Notes under the pieces: generated by a model | Database searches by the model: none | Told to the model about the DNA's origin: nothing | What the model saw: only the letters and a program-made list of their open reading frames with translations | Translations under genes and position numbers: made by a program | Part shown: positions 17,648 through 25,522 of the stretch, piece after piece | How the letters are laid out: every line of letters begins with the position of its first letter | Numbering within the stretch: position 1 is the first letter of the stretch | Assembly: GCF_002101705.1 (NCBI RefSeq) | Contig: NZ_LQPC01000052.1 | Coordinates: 24,109-88,108 of the forward strand | Direction: 5' to 3' | Source of the DNA: Mycolicibacterium iranicum | Lineage (GTDB): Bacteria > Actinomycetota > Actinomycetes > Mycobacteriales > Mycobacteriaceae | DNA: 64,000 nucleotides

Positions 17648-18741
17648 CTCGCGAGCCGACCTTCGTCCTGGACGGCCCCGACGGGGTGATCGTCGGTGAA
17701 GGTGTGCACACTGCGTTCCCGCACATCGCGGATGCGCGCGCCGCACTGGCCTCACACAGCACACCAATCGTTGTGGGCGCCTTGCCTTTCGACCTCACCA
17801 AGCCCGCGGCCCTGATCCGGCCACAGGCGGTGCGGTTCGCCGATGCGCTACCGGATTGGCCGCTGCGTGAGATGCCGACGGTCGAGATCGCGGCGACGAC
17901 GCCGGACGCCGACGAGCATGGTCGCCGTATCGGCGTGGCGTTGGCCCGGCTGCGCGATCCGGCTGATGACCTGCACAAGGTGGTGCTGGCCCGCGCCCTG
18001 CGACTGGCGGCCGACGGGCGCCTGGATGCGCGGACCCTGCTGAGCCGGCTCGCGGCGAAGGACGCTCAGGCGACCAAGTACCTGGTCGATCTGTCGGCGG
18101 CCGGCGACGGTTACTCCGGCAGCATCCTGGTGGGCGCGAGCCCCGAACTTCTGGTGGCCCGGCACGGTCAGCAGGTCCTCTGCCGCCCGTTCGCGGGCTC
18201 GGCCCCCCGCCTGGCCGATCCCGAGGCCGACGCGGCCAGCGGTGCCGCCCTCGCCGAGTCGCAGAAGAACCGTCACGAACATCAGCTGGTGGTCGACGCC
18301 TTACGCACCGCTCTCGAGCCGTTGTGCACCGATCTAGAGGTCGCCGAAAGCCCGCTGCTCACCAAGACAGCTGCCGTCTGGCATCTTTACACGCCGATCA
18401 CCGGCCGGCTCCGCGAAAAGTCCACCACCGCACTGGATCTGGCCGTCGCACTGCATCCCACCCCCGCAGTGGGCGGCTCACCGACCGATCAGGCCGTCGC
18501 GTTGATCGAGGACATCGAAGGCGACCGCGGGTTCTATGCGGGCACCGTGGGTTACTGCGACCAGCGAGGCGACGGCCGGTGGGTGGTGTCGATTCGGTGC
18601 GCACAACTGTCCCCCGACCGGCGCACCGCCACGGCCCATTCCGGTGGCGGAATCGTCGCCGAATCCGACCCCGGCGAGGAAGTCGACGAGACCACGACGA
18701 AGTTCCGGACGATCCTGTCGGCGCTGGGAGTCGAGCCGTGA
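17644..18741 (+). CDS. entC: Isochorismate synthase
   Basis: A 365-aa chorismate-utilising enzyme converting chorismate to isochorismate for menaquinone or siderophore-type aromatic acids. Motifs of the family: KVVLARAL, GASPELLV, RPFAGSAPR, KNRHEHQLVVDAL, HPTPAVGGSPT, ERGFYAG-type segment (DRGFYAGTVGYCD) and FRTILSALG at the end. Length agrees with Rv3215. Translationally coupled to both neighbours (GTGA at each junction). Menaquinone or salicylate as the end product cannot be told from this locus, because no menD or mbt gene is adjacent. Confidence 0.9.
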   Translation: MTREPTFVLDGPDGVIVGEGVHTAFPHIADARAALASHSTPIVVGALPFDLTKPAALIRPQAVRFADALPDWPLREMPTVEIAATTPDADEHGRRIGVALARLRDPADDLHKVVLARALRLAADGRLDARTLLSRLAAKDAQATKYLVDLSAAGDGYSGSILVGASPELLVARHGQQVLCRPFAGSAPRLADPEADAASGAALAESQKNRHEHQLVVDALRTALEPLCTDLEVAESPLLTKTAAVWHLYTPITGRLREKSTTALDLAVALHPTPAVGGSPTDQAVALIEDIEGDRGFYAGTVGYCDQRGDGRWVVSIRCAQLSPDRRTATAHSGGGIVAESDPGEEVDETTTKFRTILSALGVEP

Positions 18742-19262
18742 GCGCGCGGGACGAGCGAAGCGACGGGGAAGACATCCTCGTCCGTCCCGTCCGTCGCGGC
18801 GACGAAGCGGAACTGACGGCCATGATCCACGAGCTGGCCGAGTTCGAGAATGCCTCCGCCGAATGCACCGTCAGCGAAAGCCAATTGGGCGAAGCGCTTT
18901 TCGGACCCGAGCCCGTCGTGCGCGGCCACCTCGTGGAGGTCGACGGACAGGCGGCCGCGGCGGCGCTGTGGTTCCGCAACTTCTCGACCTGGGACGGCGT
19001 CGCGGGCATCTATCTGGAGGATCTGTTCGTGCGCCCGCAGTTCCGCAGGCGGGGCCTGGCTCGAAAGCTGCTCGCGACGCTTGCCCGCGAATGCGTCGAG
19101 CGTGGGTACTCGCGCCTGAGCTGGGCCGTGTTGGACTGGAACGTCAATGCGATCGCCCTGTACGACGGGGTCGGCGGGAAGCCGCAGAGCGAATGGATCA
19201 CCTATCGGGTGTCGGGACCGGACCTGTCCGAGTTGGCGTCCGAAATCTCACCGGGCGCCTGA
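18738..19262 (+). CDS. GNAT-family N-acetyltransferase (Rv3216 homologue)
   Basis: A 174-aa acetyltransferase with GTG start overlapping the entC stop. The acetyl-CoA-binding core reads YLEDLFVRPQFRRRGLARKLLATLA (motif A, R/QxxGxG/A form), followed by WAVLDWNVNAIALYDGVGG (motif B). The overall pattern is closest to the spermidine/diamine acetyltransferase (SAT) branch, so a small amine is a reasonable substrate guess. Its last 61 bp overlap the 3' end of the Rv3217c-like gene on the other strand. Confidence 0.82.
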   Translation: MSARDERSDGEDILVRPVRRGDEAELTAMIHELAEFENASAECTVSESQLGEALFGPEPVVRGHLVEVDGQAAAAALWFRNFSTWDGVAGIYLEDLFVRPQFRRRGLARKLLATLARECVERGYSRLSWAVLDWNVNAIALYDGVGGKPQSEWITYRVSGPDLSELASEISPGA

Positions 19263-19633
19263 GTCAGCCAGTGCAGCCCTGACGGACTGAACAGCATCGC
19301 GAGCGCCGCGATCGCCGTCGCGGCCACCACCAGGGCGATGCCCAGCCAGCCGGAGCTGAAGACGTACCAGGCGACGCCCAGCAGCACCAGGTTCGCGAAA
19401 ACCGCGATACCCCTGCCCCATCGGCGTCCAGTCCACAGCGCCCAGCCGGCAGCGGCCACACCGGAGCCCATGATCGCGAACCAGCCTGCCGTGCCGTAGC
19501 CGCTGATCGCAATCTCATGATGCCCGGCCGCTTCGCGCACGACGAGCACGGCAGCCATCGCGATCGCCAGAAACCCTTCCAGCGCGGCGATCCCGCCCGC
19601 GATGCGCACCGGGCGGGGCGGGTGAGACGTCAC
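19202..19633 (-). CDS. Four-helix integral membrane protein (Rv3217c homologue)
   Basis: A 143-aa hydrophobic protein with four predicted transmembrane helices (IAGGIAALEGFLAIAMAAVL, GTAGWFAIMGSGVAAAGWAL, GIAVFANLVLLGVAWYVF, WLGIALVVAATAIAALAMLF), the same length as Rv3217c. Function unknown. The GTG start at 19633 overlaps the aroQ stop (GTGA), so it is coupled to aroQ; its C-terminal codons run into the tail of the convergent GNAT gene. Confidence 0.75.
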   Translation of the reverse strand: MTSHPPRPVRIAGGIAALEGFLAIAMAAVLVVREAAGHHEIAISGYGTAGWFAIMGSGVAAAGWALWTGRRWGRGIAVFANLVLLGVAWYVFSSGWLGIALVVAATAIAALAMLFSPSGLHWLTQAPGEISDANSDRSGPDTR

Positions 19634-20073
19634 TGCGAGAGCCTGTCCGCCAGGTATCGCACCGCCATCTCATAGCCGAGAGGGCCCGCACCGGCTACCA
19701 CCATCTCCGCGACCGCGGACACATACGAGTGGTGCCGAAACTGTTCGCGGGCATGGATATTGCTCAGATGCACCTCCGCGACGGGCAGACCGACGGAGCG
19801 CAGCGCATCGGCGATCGCCACCGAGGTGTGACTGTAGGCGGCGGGGTTGATGACGATGCCTGCGCAATCGGTGCGCGCCGCCTGGATCGCGTCGACGAGC
19901 TCACCTTCGTGGTTGCTCTGCACCGCACGGACCTTCAAACCCACCTCCGCAGCCACCTCGGCCACCCGCGCCTCGATCTCGGCGAGCGTCGTAGAGCCGT
20001 ATACCTCCGGCTGCCGGGTGCCCAGCAGGTTCAGGTTCGGCCCGTTGACGATGAGCAGTCGACGTTCGGTCAC
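19630..20073 (-). CDS. aroQ: Type II 3-dehydroquinate dehydratase
   Basis: A 147-aa enzyme of the shikimate pathway that dehydrates 3-dehydroquinate. Family hallmarks: NGPNLNLLGTRQPEVYG (catalytic Arg and Tyr lid), SNHEGELVDAIQ, INPAAYSHTSVAI and EVHLSNIHARE (catalytic His). GTG start at 20073. In M. tuberculosis the aroQ gene sits in the aroC-aroK-aroB cluster, not beside Rv3217c, so this may be a relocated or a second copy. Coupled to the downstream membrane protein. Confidence 0.93.
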   Translation of the reverse strand: MTERRLLIVNGPNLNLLGTRQPEVYGSTTLAEIEARVAEVAAEVGLKVRAVQSNHEGELVDAIQAARTDCAGIVINPAAYSHTSVAIADALRSVGLPVAEVHLSNIHAREQFRHHSYVSAVAEMVVAGAGPLGYEMAVRYLADRLSQ

Positions 20074-20140
20074 CGTTGTACGGTACCGATGCCCGCGCCA
20101 CAGAGCTGGCACTCCCGGCGGCCCGATAGGCTCAAGCCCC

Positions 20141-21097
20141 GTGCGCGCCGTGCTGATCGTCAACCCGAACGCGACTTCGACGACGCCGGCGGGGCGTGAT
20201 CTGTTGGCCCATGCCCTGGAGAGCCGCGTCCAGCTGCGTGTGGTTCACACCGACCACCGCGGCCACGCCATCGAGATCGCCCAGGAAGCCACGCGCAGCG
20301 GTGTCGAGGTGCTCATCGTGCACGGCGGCGACGGCACGGTGAACGAGGTCGTCAACGGCATCCTCGGCGAGGGCGGACCCGGCAGTGCCGGACCGGCAGT
20401 TGGGGTGGTGCCCGGCGGATCGGCCAACGTCTTCGCCCGCGCATTGGGCATCAGCCCCGACCCGATCGAAGCCACCAATCAGCTGGTCGATCTACTTGGC
20501 GACTACCGGCGCGGACGGAAATGGCGGCGGATCGGCCTGATGGACTGCGGTGAGCGCTGGGGCGTGTTCACCGCGGGAATGGGGGTCGATGGCGACGTCG
20601 TCGCCGCGGTCGAGGAGCAGCGCGCGAAGGGCCGAAAGGTGTCCGCGTCCCGCTATGTGCGCGTAGCGATTCGCGAGGTGCTCGCCAGCGCGCGCAGAGA
20701 GCCGCGTCTGACTCTGCATCTGCCAAACCACGAACCCATCACCGGCGTGCATTTCGCGTTCGTGTCGAACTCCAGCCCCTGGACGTACGCCAACTCGCGG
20801 CCGGTGTGGACGAATCCGGACACCACGTTCGAAACCGGGCTGGGCGTCTTCGCCACCACCAGCATGAACGTGTGGGCCAACCTCGGCCTGGTGCGTCAGA
20901 TGAATTCGAGGAAGCCGCGCCTGGAGGCCAAGCACCTCATTCGCGACGACGACCTGCCGTGGCTCAAGGTGACCAGCGACGGCCCGGTCTCCTGCCAGAT
21001 CGACGGCGATTACGTCGGCAAGCGCGAAATGATGGAGTTCACGTCGGTGCCGAACGCCCTTGCGGTCGTGGCGCCGCCCCCCAGGATGGGAAAATAG
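20141..21097 (+). CDS. Diacylglycerol-kinase-family protein (Rv3218 homologue)
   Basis: A 318-aa protein with a DAGK catalytic domain: LIVNPNATST at the N-terminus, the nucleotide-binding HGGDGTVNEVVNGIL near residue 65, PGGSANVFARALG, and a C-terminal DGDYVG segment. These enzymes phosphorylate lipid or lipid-like alcohols at the membrane; the lipid here is not evident. Start GTG at 20141, divergent from aroQ. Likely monocistronic, with a 276-bp regulatory gap before whiB1. Confidence 0.85.
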   Translation: MRAVLIVNPNATSTTPAGRDLLAHALESRVQLRVVHTDHRGHAIEIAQEATRSGVEVLIVHGGDGTVNEVVNGILGEGGPGSAGPAVGVVPGGSANVFARALGISPDPIEATNQLVDLLGDYRRGRKWRRIGLMDCGERWGVFTAGMGVDGDVVAAVEEQRAKGRKVSASRYVRVAIREVLASARREPRLTLHLPNHEPITGVHFAFVSNSSPWTYANSRPVWTNPDTTFETGLGVFATTSMNVWANLGLVRQMNSRKPRLEAKHLIRDDDLPWLKVTSDGPVSCQIDGDYVGKREMMEFTSVPNALAVVAPPPRMGK

Positions 21098-21208
21098 GGG
21101 CTTGATCTGCGCGAATGCCAACAGGCAGGAAGTTGCCAGCGCCGAATTAGAGCGCAGGTAGATTGAGTGTAGTACAACGGAGTTAGGGCTTCGGTAACGG
21201 TCCTGGCT

Positions 21209-21225
21209 AGTGACATTGACCACGT
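21209..21225 (+). promoter_or_regulatory. CRP-like binding site upstream of whiB1
   Basis: AGTGACATTGACCACGT matches the mycobacterial CRP (Rv3676) pattern TGTGA-N6-TCACA in the left half and partly in the right, and closely resembles the site known in front of M. tuberculosis whiB1. It lies about 150 bp before the ATG, with a TTGACA element starting at 21241 that may be the -35 box. cAMP-CRP control of whiB1 is established in M. tuberculosis; here it is inferred by motif and position. Confidence 0.6.
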
Positions 21226-21373
21226 GTTAACGGACTCCTATTGACATCTGTTCAGCCTGTGAAAGCATCGGATGCAACAGCGCAGAAACATTTGGTGCGC
21301 TCGCGTTAACAGCCGAAGCAAAGTTCGTGCGCCTTTGTTGCGTGCACACGTGATGATTACGAGGAGTTAGACC

Positions 21374-21628
21374 ATGGATTGGCGCCATAAGGCGGTCTGT
21401 CGTGACGAGGATCCGGAACTGTTCTTCCCGGTGGGGAACAGCGGTCCGGCCCTTGCCCAGATCGCTGACGCGAAGCTCGTCTGCAACCGCTGTCCGGTGA
21501 CTGCGGAGTGCCTGAGCTGGGCTTTGGAGTCCGGCCAGGATGCTGGCGTGTGGGGCGGAATGAGCGAAGACGAGCGACGCGCCCTCAAGCGGCGCAACGC
21601 GCGGACGAAGGCCCGCACCGGCGTCTGA
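21374..21628 (+). CDS. whiB1: Iron-sulfur transcription factor WhiB1
   Basis: An 84-aa Wbl protein with the four cluster cysteines (Cys9, Cys37, Cys40, Cys46), the turn GVWGGMSE and a basic C-terminal DNA-binding tail (RRALKRRNARTKARTG). The [4Fe-4S] form binds the primary sigma factor; reaction with nitric oxide converts it to a DNA-binding regulator. WhiB1 is essential in M. tuberculosis. ATG at 21374 with GAGGAG nine bases upstream. A strong terminator follows. Confidence 0.97.
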   Translation: MDWRHKAVCRDEDPELFFPVGNSGPALAQIADAKLVCNRCPVTAECLSWALESGQDAGVWGGMSEDERRALKRRNARTKARTGV

Positions 21629-21648
21629 GCTTCCCACGACTTAAGCAA

Positions 21649-21685
21649 GCGACGGCCCCGACGAAAGTCGGGGCCGTCGCTTTGT
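21649..21685 (+). terminator. Intrinsic terminator of whiB1
   Basis: A perfect 14-bp stem, GCGACGGCCCCGAC (21649-21662) with GTCGGGGCCGTCGC (21667-21680), closed by a GAAA tetraloop and followed by TTTGTG. It sits 21 bp after the whiB1 stop and before the convergent pdtaS stop. Confidence 0.9.
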
Positions 21686-21736
21686 GAATTCAATTTCGTT
21701 ACGTCGCGTCCCATTAACGAAATTCGCCGGAAACGG

Positions 21737-23227
21737 TCAGTATTGGCTCACTCGCACGCGTCTGCCGATCGGGACTCGCAGAATGACGTCCGTGCCGCCC
21801 CCGGCTCCGTCATGCATCCCAAGTGACCCGTCGAGTTCCGCCGAGACCAGGGTCCGCACGATCTGCAGGCCGAGCCGGTCCGACTTCTCCAAGCTGAATC
21901 CCTCGGGAAGTCCGCGTCCGTCGTCGTGGACGATGACGTCGAGCCACCGCGCGGACCGCTGCGCGCGAATGGTGACGCAACCCTGCGGTGCTGTCGCGTC
22001 GAACGCGTGCTCGATGGCGTTCTGCACCAGCTCGGTGATGACCATGATCAGCGCCGTGGCCCGGTCGGCATCCAGAACACCCAGGTCACCGACGCGGTTG
22101 ATGCGGATCGGTGAATCGACGGTCGCGACGTCGTTCATGATCGGCAGGATGCGGTCGATGACCTCGTCGAGGTTGACCTCCTCGTCGACCGACATCGACA
22201 GCGCATCGTGTACCAGCGCGATCGAAGACACCCGCCGCACGGATTCCATCAGTGCTTCGCGCCCTTCGGGATTCGTTGTCCGGCGGGCCTGCAACCGCAG
22301 CAGCGCGGCGACGGTCTGAAGGTTGTTCTTGACACGGTGATGGATCTCGCGGATGGTCGCGTCCTTCGACAGCAGGGCGCGATCGCGGCGCTTCACCTCG
22401 GTGACGTCGCGGATCAGCACCGCGGCGCCGACGCCCACCCCATGCACGCCCAGCGGCAACGTGCGCAGCAGAACCGTGGCGCCGCCTGCGTCCACCTCCA
22501 TGCGCATACTCGAGCCGCCAGCGAGCGAATCACGGATGTGGTTGGCCATTTCCTGCGCTTCGAAGGTGTCGGCGATCAGAGGCCGGGTGACGCTGACGAG
22601 ATTGTGACCTTCGAGCTCCGCGGACAACCCCATCCGGTGGTATGCGGAGATGGCGTTGGGGCTGGCGAAGGTCACGACGCCGGCCTCGTTGAGGCGGATG
22701 AATCCGTCACCGACGCGGGGGCTCGACCGCGACATGGCCAGATCGCCGACATTGGGGAAGGTGCCCTCCGACAGCATGTGGAGCAGGTCGCCCGCGCAGT
22801 CGACGTACGCGGCCTCCAGTGGGCTGGCCTGACGCGGAGCCAGCGACGTCTGGTGGGTCAGCACCGCGACGACGTCGCTGCGGTACCGCACGGGCACGGC
22901 TTCGACGTTGAGTCCGGGGGCACCGAGCTCACCCTCGACGGTCGCCCGGCCGATCGCGCCCGACCGGAAAGCCGCGGCGACGATCGGGATGTCGTCGGAC
23001 TCCGCGAGAGTCCCGACGGCGTCGGCGAGAAGGACGGTCGGCGCGGTGTTGGGCCGCACCTGCGCGACACAGACCACCTTTGCGTCGTCGCGCTGTACCC
23101 ACATCAGGTAATCGGCGAACGACAGATCGGCAAGCAGCTGCCACTCGCCGACCACGGCATGCAGGTGGTCGACGGCATTGCCGGGCAGGACAGTGTGCTC
23201 GGCGAGCAGATCACCGAGGGTCGACAT
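21737..23227 (-). CDS. pdtaS: Sensor histidine kinase PdtaS
   Basis: A 496-aa soluble sensor kinase, Rv3220c equivalent. Residues about 1-150 form a GAF-like domain, 175-285 a PAS domain, then a HisKA_2 dimerisation segment with the phospho-acceptor His in IREIHHRVKNNLQTVAALL and an HATPase domain (ELVQNAIEHAF, DDGRGLPEGF, GLQIVRTLV, GGGTDVILRVP). It phosphorylates the antiterminator PdtaR, which is encoded elsewhere, so the pair is an orphan-gene two-component system acting on transcription antitermination. No transmembrane segments. ATG at 23227. Confidence 0.95.
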   Translation of the reverse strand: MSTLGDLLAEHTVLPGNAVDHLHAVVGEWQLLADLSFADYLMWVQRDDAKVVCVAQVRPNTAPTVLLADAVGTLAESDDIPIVAAAFRSGAIGRATVEGELGAPGLNVEAVPVRYRSDVVAVLTHQTSLAPRQASPLEAAYVDCAGDLLHMLSEGTFPNVGDLAMSRSSPRVGDGFIRLNEAGVVTFASPNAISAYHRMGLSAELEGHNLVSVTRPLIADTFEAQEMANHIRDSLAGGSSMRMEVDAGGATVLLRTLPLGVHGVGVGAAVLIRDVTEVKRRDRALLSKDATIREIHHRVKNNLQTVAALLRLQARRTTNPEGREALMESVRRVSSIALVHDALSMSVDEEVNLDEVIDRILPIMNDVATVDSPIRINRVGDLGVLDADRATALIMVITELVQNAIEHAFDATAPQGCVTIRAQRSARWLDVIVHDDGRGLPEGFSLEKSDRLGLQIVRTLVSAELDGSLGMHDGAGGGTDVILRVPIGRRVRVSQY

Positions 23228-23265
23228 GGCCTACTGCGAAGACGCGCTGTGTCGTGGCGACGGCG

Positions 23266-23481
23266 CTAGCTGATGACGGCGATCAGGTCACCGGCCTGGA
23301 TGACGTCGCCGACGGACACGCTGACCTGGCTGACCGTGCCGGCGACCTCCGCGAGGACCGGGATCTCCATTTTCATCGACTCGAGCAGCACGAGAGTGTC
23401 GCCTTCACCGATCTGATCGCCCTCGTGAACCACGACCTCGAGCACACTGGCCACGATTTCCGCGCGAACATCCTCGGCCAT
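23266..23481 (-). CDS. Biotinyl/lipoyl-domain protein (TB7.3 type)
   Basis: A 71-aa protein consisting only of a biotin-carboxyl-carrier fold, with the modification motif ESMKMEIPV (biotinylated Lys) about midway and two GDxI hairpins. The M. tuberculosis counterpart Rv3221c is the biotinylated protein TB7.3. It could act as a free carrier for an acyl-CoA carboxylase, but no carboxylase gene is near. ATG at 23481; a GTG two codons upstream is a weaker option. It shares an upstream region with the divergent bL37 gene. Confidence 0.93.
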   Translation of the reverse strand: MAEDVRAEIVASVLEVVVHEGDQIGEGDTLVLLESMKMEIPVLAEVAGTVSQVSVSVGDVIQAGDLIAVIS

Positions 23482-23656
23482 CTTCACCCCACTCCACGTA
23501 CTGCTGGTGCCTGACGCGTCTATCGAACCACACCGCCACCACCGCTGTCGCCGGTCGCAGGCCGCGGCGGATCTGGTGTCGGCAAAGCATGCGACAATGG
23601 GAGCAACTCACCCCGCATCGACGGGGGGTCACCCGATCACCATCTGGAGGTACACC

Positions 23657-23752
23657 ATGGCCAAGCGTGGCCGTAAGAAGCGCGACCGCAAGCACTCGAA
23701 GGCCAACCACGGCAAGCGGCCCAACGCAGGTTCGAAGTCCGTAGGTCGCTGA
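23657..23752 (+). CDS. Ribosomal protein bL37 (31 aa)
   Basis: A 31-residue, strongly basic protein starting MAKRGRKKRDRKHSKANHGK at the ATG at 23657, with a good ribosome binding site CTGGAGG six bases upstream and a strong terminator after the stop. It matches my recollection of the short mycobacterial large-subunit protein bL37 seen in ribosome structures; the C-terminal extension (about seven residues) may be trimmed or strain-specific. Ordinary gene callers tend to extend it upstream to 23507 or omit it. Confidence 0.82.
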   Translation: MAKRGRKKRDRKHSKANHGKRPNAGSKSVGR

Positions 23753-23771
23753 CCCTAGGCTCGAAACACAA

Positions 23772-23801
23772 CCGCCCGGCGCTCCTTCGGAGGCCGGGCG
23801 G
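23772..23801. terminator. Terminator between bL37 and rshA
   Basis: CCGCCCGGC (23772-23780) pairs with GCCGGGCGG (23793-23801), with an inner CTCC/GGAG pairing around a TTC loop. It follows the bL37 stop by 19 bp and precedes the convergent rshA stop by 20 bp, so it probably works in both directions. Confidence 0.85.
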
Positions 23802-23821
23802 ATCTGTGTCTACGGAGCAGC

Positions 23822-24133
23822 TCAGCCGCCGCGGATGATCGTGGTCTGACTGATCTGGATGCGGAGTCGCTCGCGCAGACCCTCGGGGGCCCGCTCACCG
23901 CTGCACTTCGTCGCGATGAGCCGCTTGATCTTCTCCTCGATGCCGTAATGGCGCAGGCAGGTCGGGCACTCCTCAAGGTGCTGTTTGAGCTTGTCGCGGG
24001 TTTCGACCGTGCACTCGCCGTCGAGCAGCGTCCACACCTCGGCGATGACCGCGGCGCATTCGGGGTGCTCGGGATCGATCGGGCCGATGGGCGGTGTCCA
24101 GCGATCTTCATCTGGGGTGTTCGCGCCGCTCAT
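23822..24133 (-). CDS. rshA: Zinc-binding anti-sigma factor RshA
   Basis: A 103-aa ZAS-family anti-sigma factor that holds SigH inactive under reducing conditions and releases it on disulfide stress. The redox motif HxxxCxxC is His52-Cys56-Cys59 (HLEECPTC), with further cysteines at 26 and 41. The sigH stop overlaps this start (ATGA), the classic sigma/anti-sigma coupling. Length and motif spacing agree with Rv3221A and with RsrA of Streptomyces. Confidence 0.95.
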   Translation of the reverse strand: MSGANTPDEDRWTPPIGPIDPEHPECAAVIAEVWTLLDGECTVETRDKLKQHLEECPTCLRHYGIEEKIKRLIATKCSGERAPEGLRERLRIQISQTTIIRGG

Positions 24134-24795
24134 GACGTGACCTCCTCGGCGGTATCGAGCTGTTCGCCGCGAATAAAGCCGCGATCGCGGGCCACACCGG
24201 CCAGCAATTCCCGCAGTTGACGTCGGCCGCGATGCAGTCGCGACATCACCGTTCCGATCGGCGTCTCCATGATTTCAGCGATCTCCTTGTACGGGAAGCC
24301 CTCGACGTCGGCGTAGTAGACGGCCATCCGGAACTCCTCCGGCAACGCCTGCAGAGCTTCCTTGATCTCACTGTCGGGTAGCAGCTCCAACGCCTCGACC
24401 TCCGCCGACCGCAACCCCGTCGAGGAGTGCTCGGCGTTGGCCGCAAGCTGCCAGTCGGTGATCTCTTCCGTCGGATACTCCGACGGCTGGCGCTGCTTCT
24501 TGCGATAGCTGTTGATGTAGGTGTTGGTCAGGATGCGGTACAGCCAAGCCTTCAGATTGGTTCCCTCGCGGAACGAGCGGAACCCCGAATAGGCCTTGAC
24601 CATCGTCTCCTGCAGAAGGTCCTCGGCATCGGCCGGATTTCGCGTCATCCGCAGCGCACCACCGTAGAGCTGGTCGAGCATGGGAATGGCATCGCGTTCG
24701 AACCGGGCGGTCAGCTCGGCGTCGGTTTCCTCTCGGACGGGAACCGCATCACCGTCCAGGGTGGCCTCGGCGGCCGACCCGTTGGTGTCGGTCAT
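24130..24795 (-). CDS. sigH: ECF sigma factor SigH
   Basis: A 221-aa group IV sigma factor that directs the oxidative, thiol and heat stress response. Region 2 (LYGGALRMTRNPADAEDLLQ, FREGTNLKAWLYRILTNTYIN) and region 4 (ALQALPEEFRMAVYYADVEG, IGTVMSRLHRGRRQL) are intact. The ATG at 24795 (MTDTNGSAAE) matches the length of Rv3223c; in-frame ATGs at 24891 (MVPVMDME) and further upstream would give longer forms. Autoregulation is expected from the promoter upstream. Confidence 0.95.
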   Translation of the reverse strand: MTDTNGSAAEATLDGDAVPVREETDAELTARFERDAIPMLDQLYGGALRMTRNPADAEDLLQETMVKAYSGFRSFREGTNLKAWLYRILTNTYINSYRKKQRQPSEYPTEEITDWQLAANAEHSSTGLRSAEVEALELLPDSEIKEALQALPEEFRMAVYYADVEGFPYKEIAEIMETPIGTVMSRLHRGRRQLRELLAGVARDRGFIRGEQLDTAEEVTS

Positions 24796-24970
24796 CGTGG
24801 GCAACACCGTCCCTTCTGTAGCGGCGCCACGGATCACGTCCAGCAAGAGCACCGGACTCGGCGGGGCCTCCATGTCCATGACTGGAACCATCAATACCCC
24901 TTCTGTTGATCCTAAAGGCTGACACCGACTACATGCTCTGACCGGCGACGAGGCCGTCCGAGCTGCACTG

Positions 24971-25000
24971 AACAACAGCGACGCCCGCGGATGTTGTTCC
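24971..25000 (-). promoter_or_regulatory. SigH-dependent autoregulatory promoter of sigH
   Basis: Minus-strand GGAACA (24995-25000) followed after 18 bases by GTTGTT (24971-24976), fitting the SigH consensus GGAA(C/T)A-N16-20-GTT very well. Transcription would begin near 24965, about 170 bases before the ATG at 24795 and compatible with the longer 24891 start. Autoregulation of sigH is established in M. tuberculosis. Confidence 0.75.
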
Positions 25001-25015
25001 CTGCCCCTCTACGCT

Positions 25016-25513
25016 GTGCCGGTGCCACGTGCAGCTACCCCGGCGATTGCGGCCCTCGTCGCCGCGGGCGTCCCGCACGAGGTCGTGCAGTACCAGCACG
25101 ATCCACGCAGCGATTCCTTCGGTGACGAGGCGGTCGCCGCGCTGGCCGAGGCCGGCGGCCTTGCGCCTGAACAGATCTTCAAAACGCTCGTCGTCGCTCT
25201 GCCCAGAGGTCTCGGCGTCGCGGTGCTGCCGGTGCCGTCGAAGCTGTCGCTGAAAGCCGCGGCCGCTGCATTGGGTGCGGCGAAGGCCACGATGGCCGAC
25301 CCTGCCGATGCGCAGCGCTCGTCGGGGTACGTCGTCGGCGGCATCTCCCCTCTCGGGCAACGTAGAGCGCTGCCCACGGTCGTCGACGCGTCGGCTCTGC
25401 AGTGGGACCGCGTGCTGTGCAGCGCAGGAAAGCGGGGCTGGGACGTCGCGATAGACCCGCGAGATCTGGTACGGCTCACCAATGCCGTCACCGCCGACAT
25501 CTGCGCTGTCTAG
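25016..25513 (+). CDS. YbaK/EbsC-family aminoacyl-tRNA deacylase
   Basis: A 165-aa protein with the YbaK/ProX editing fold: FKTLVVALPRGLGVAVLPV (catalytic Lys segment), LGAAKATMADPADAQRSSGYVVGGISPLG and the C-terminal ADICAV. It hydrolyses mischarged Cys-tRNA(Pro) and related species. Start GTG at 25016. In M. tuberculosis this position is annotated as two fragments (Rv3224A and Rv3224B), so the gene appears whole here and broken there. Divergent from sigH, whose promoter ends 16 bp from this start codon. Confidence 0.85.
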   Translation: MPVPRAATPAIAALVAAGVPHEVVQYQHDPRSDSFGDEAVAALAEAGGLAPEQIFKTLVVALPRGLGVAVLPVPSKLSLKAAAAALGAAKATMADPADAQRSSGYVVGGISPLGQRRALPTVVDASALQWDRVLCSAGKRGWDVAIDPRDLVRLTNAVTADICAV

Positions 25514-25522
25514 TGTTGGGCC

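Noticed and set aside
24796..24975. Longer SigH N-terminus
   Set aside because: The extra 60 residues have no counterpart in the SigH family and partly overlap the likely leader; kept only as an alternative start.
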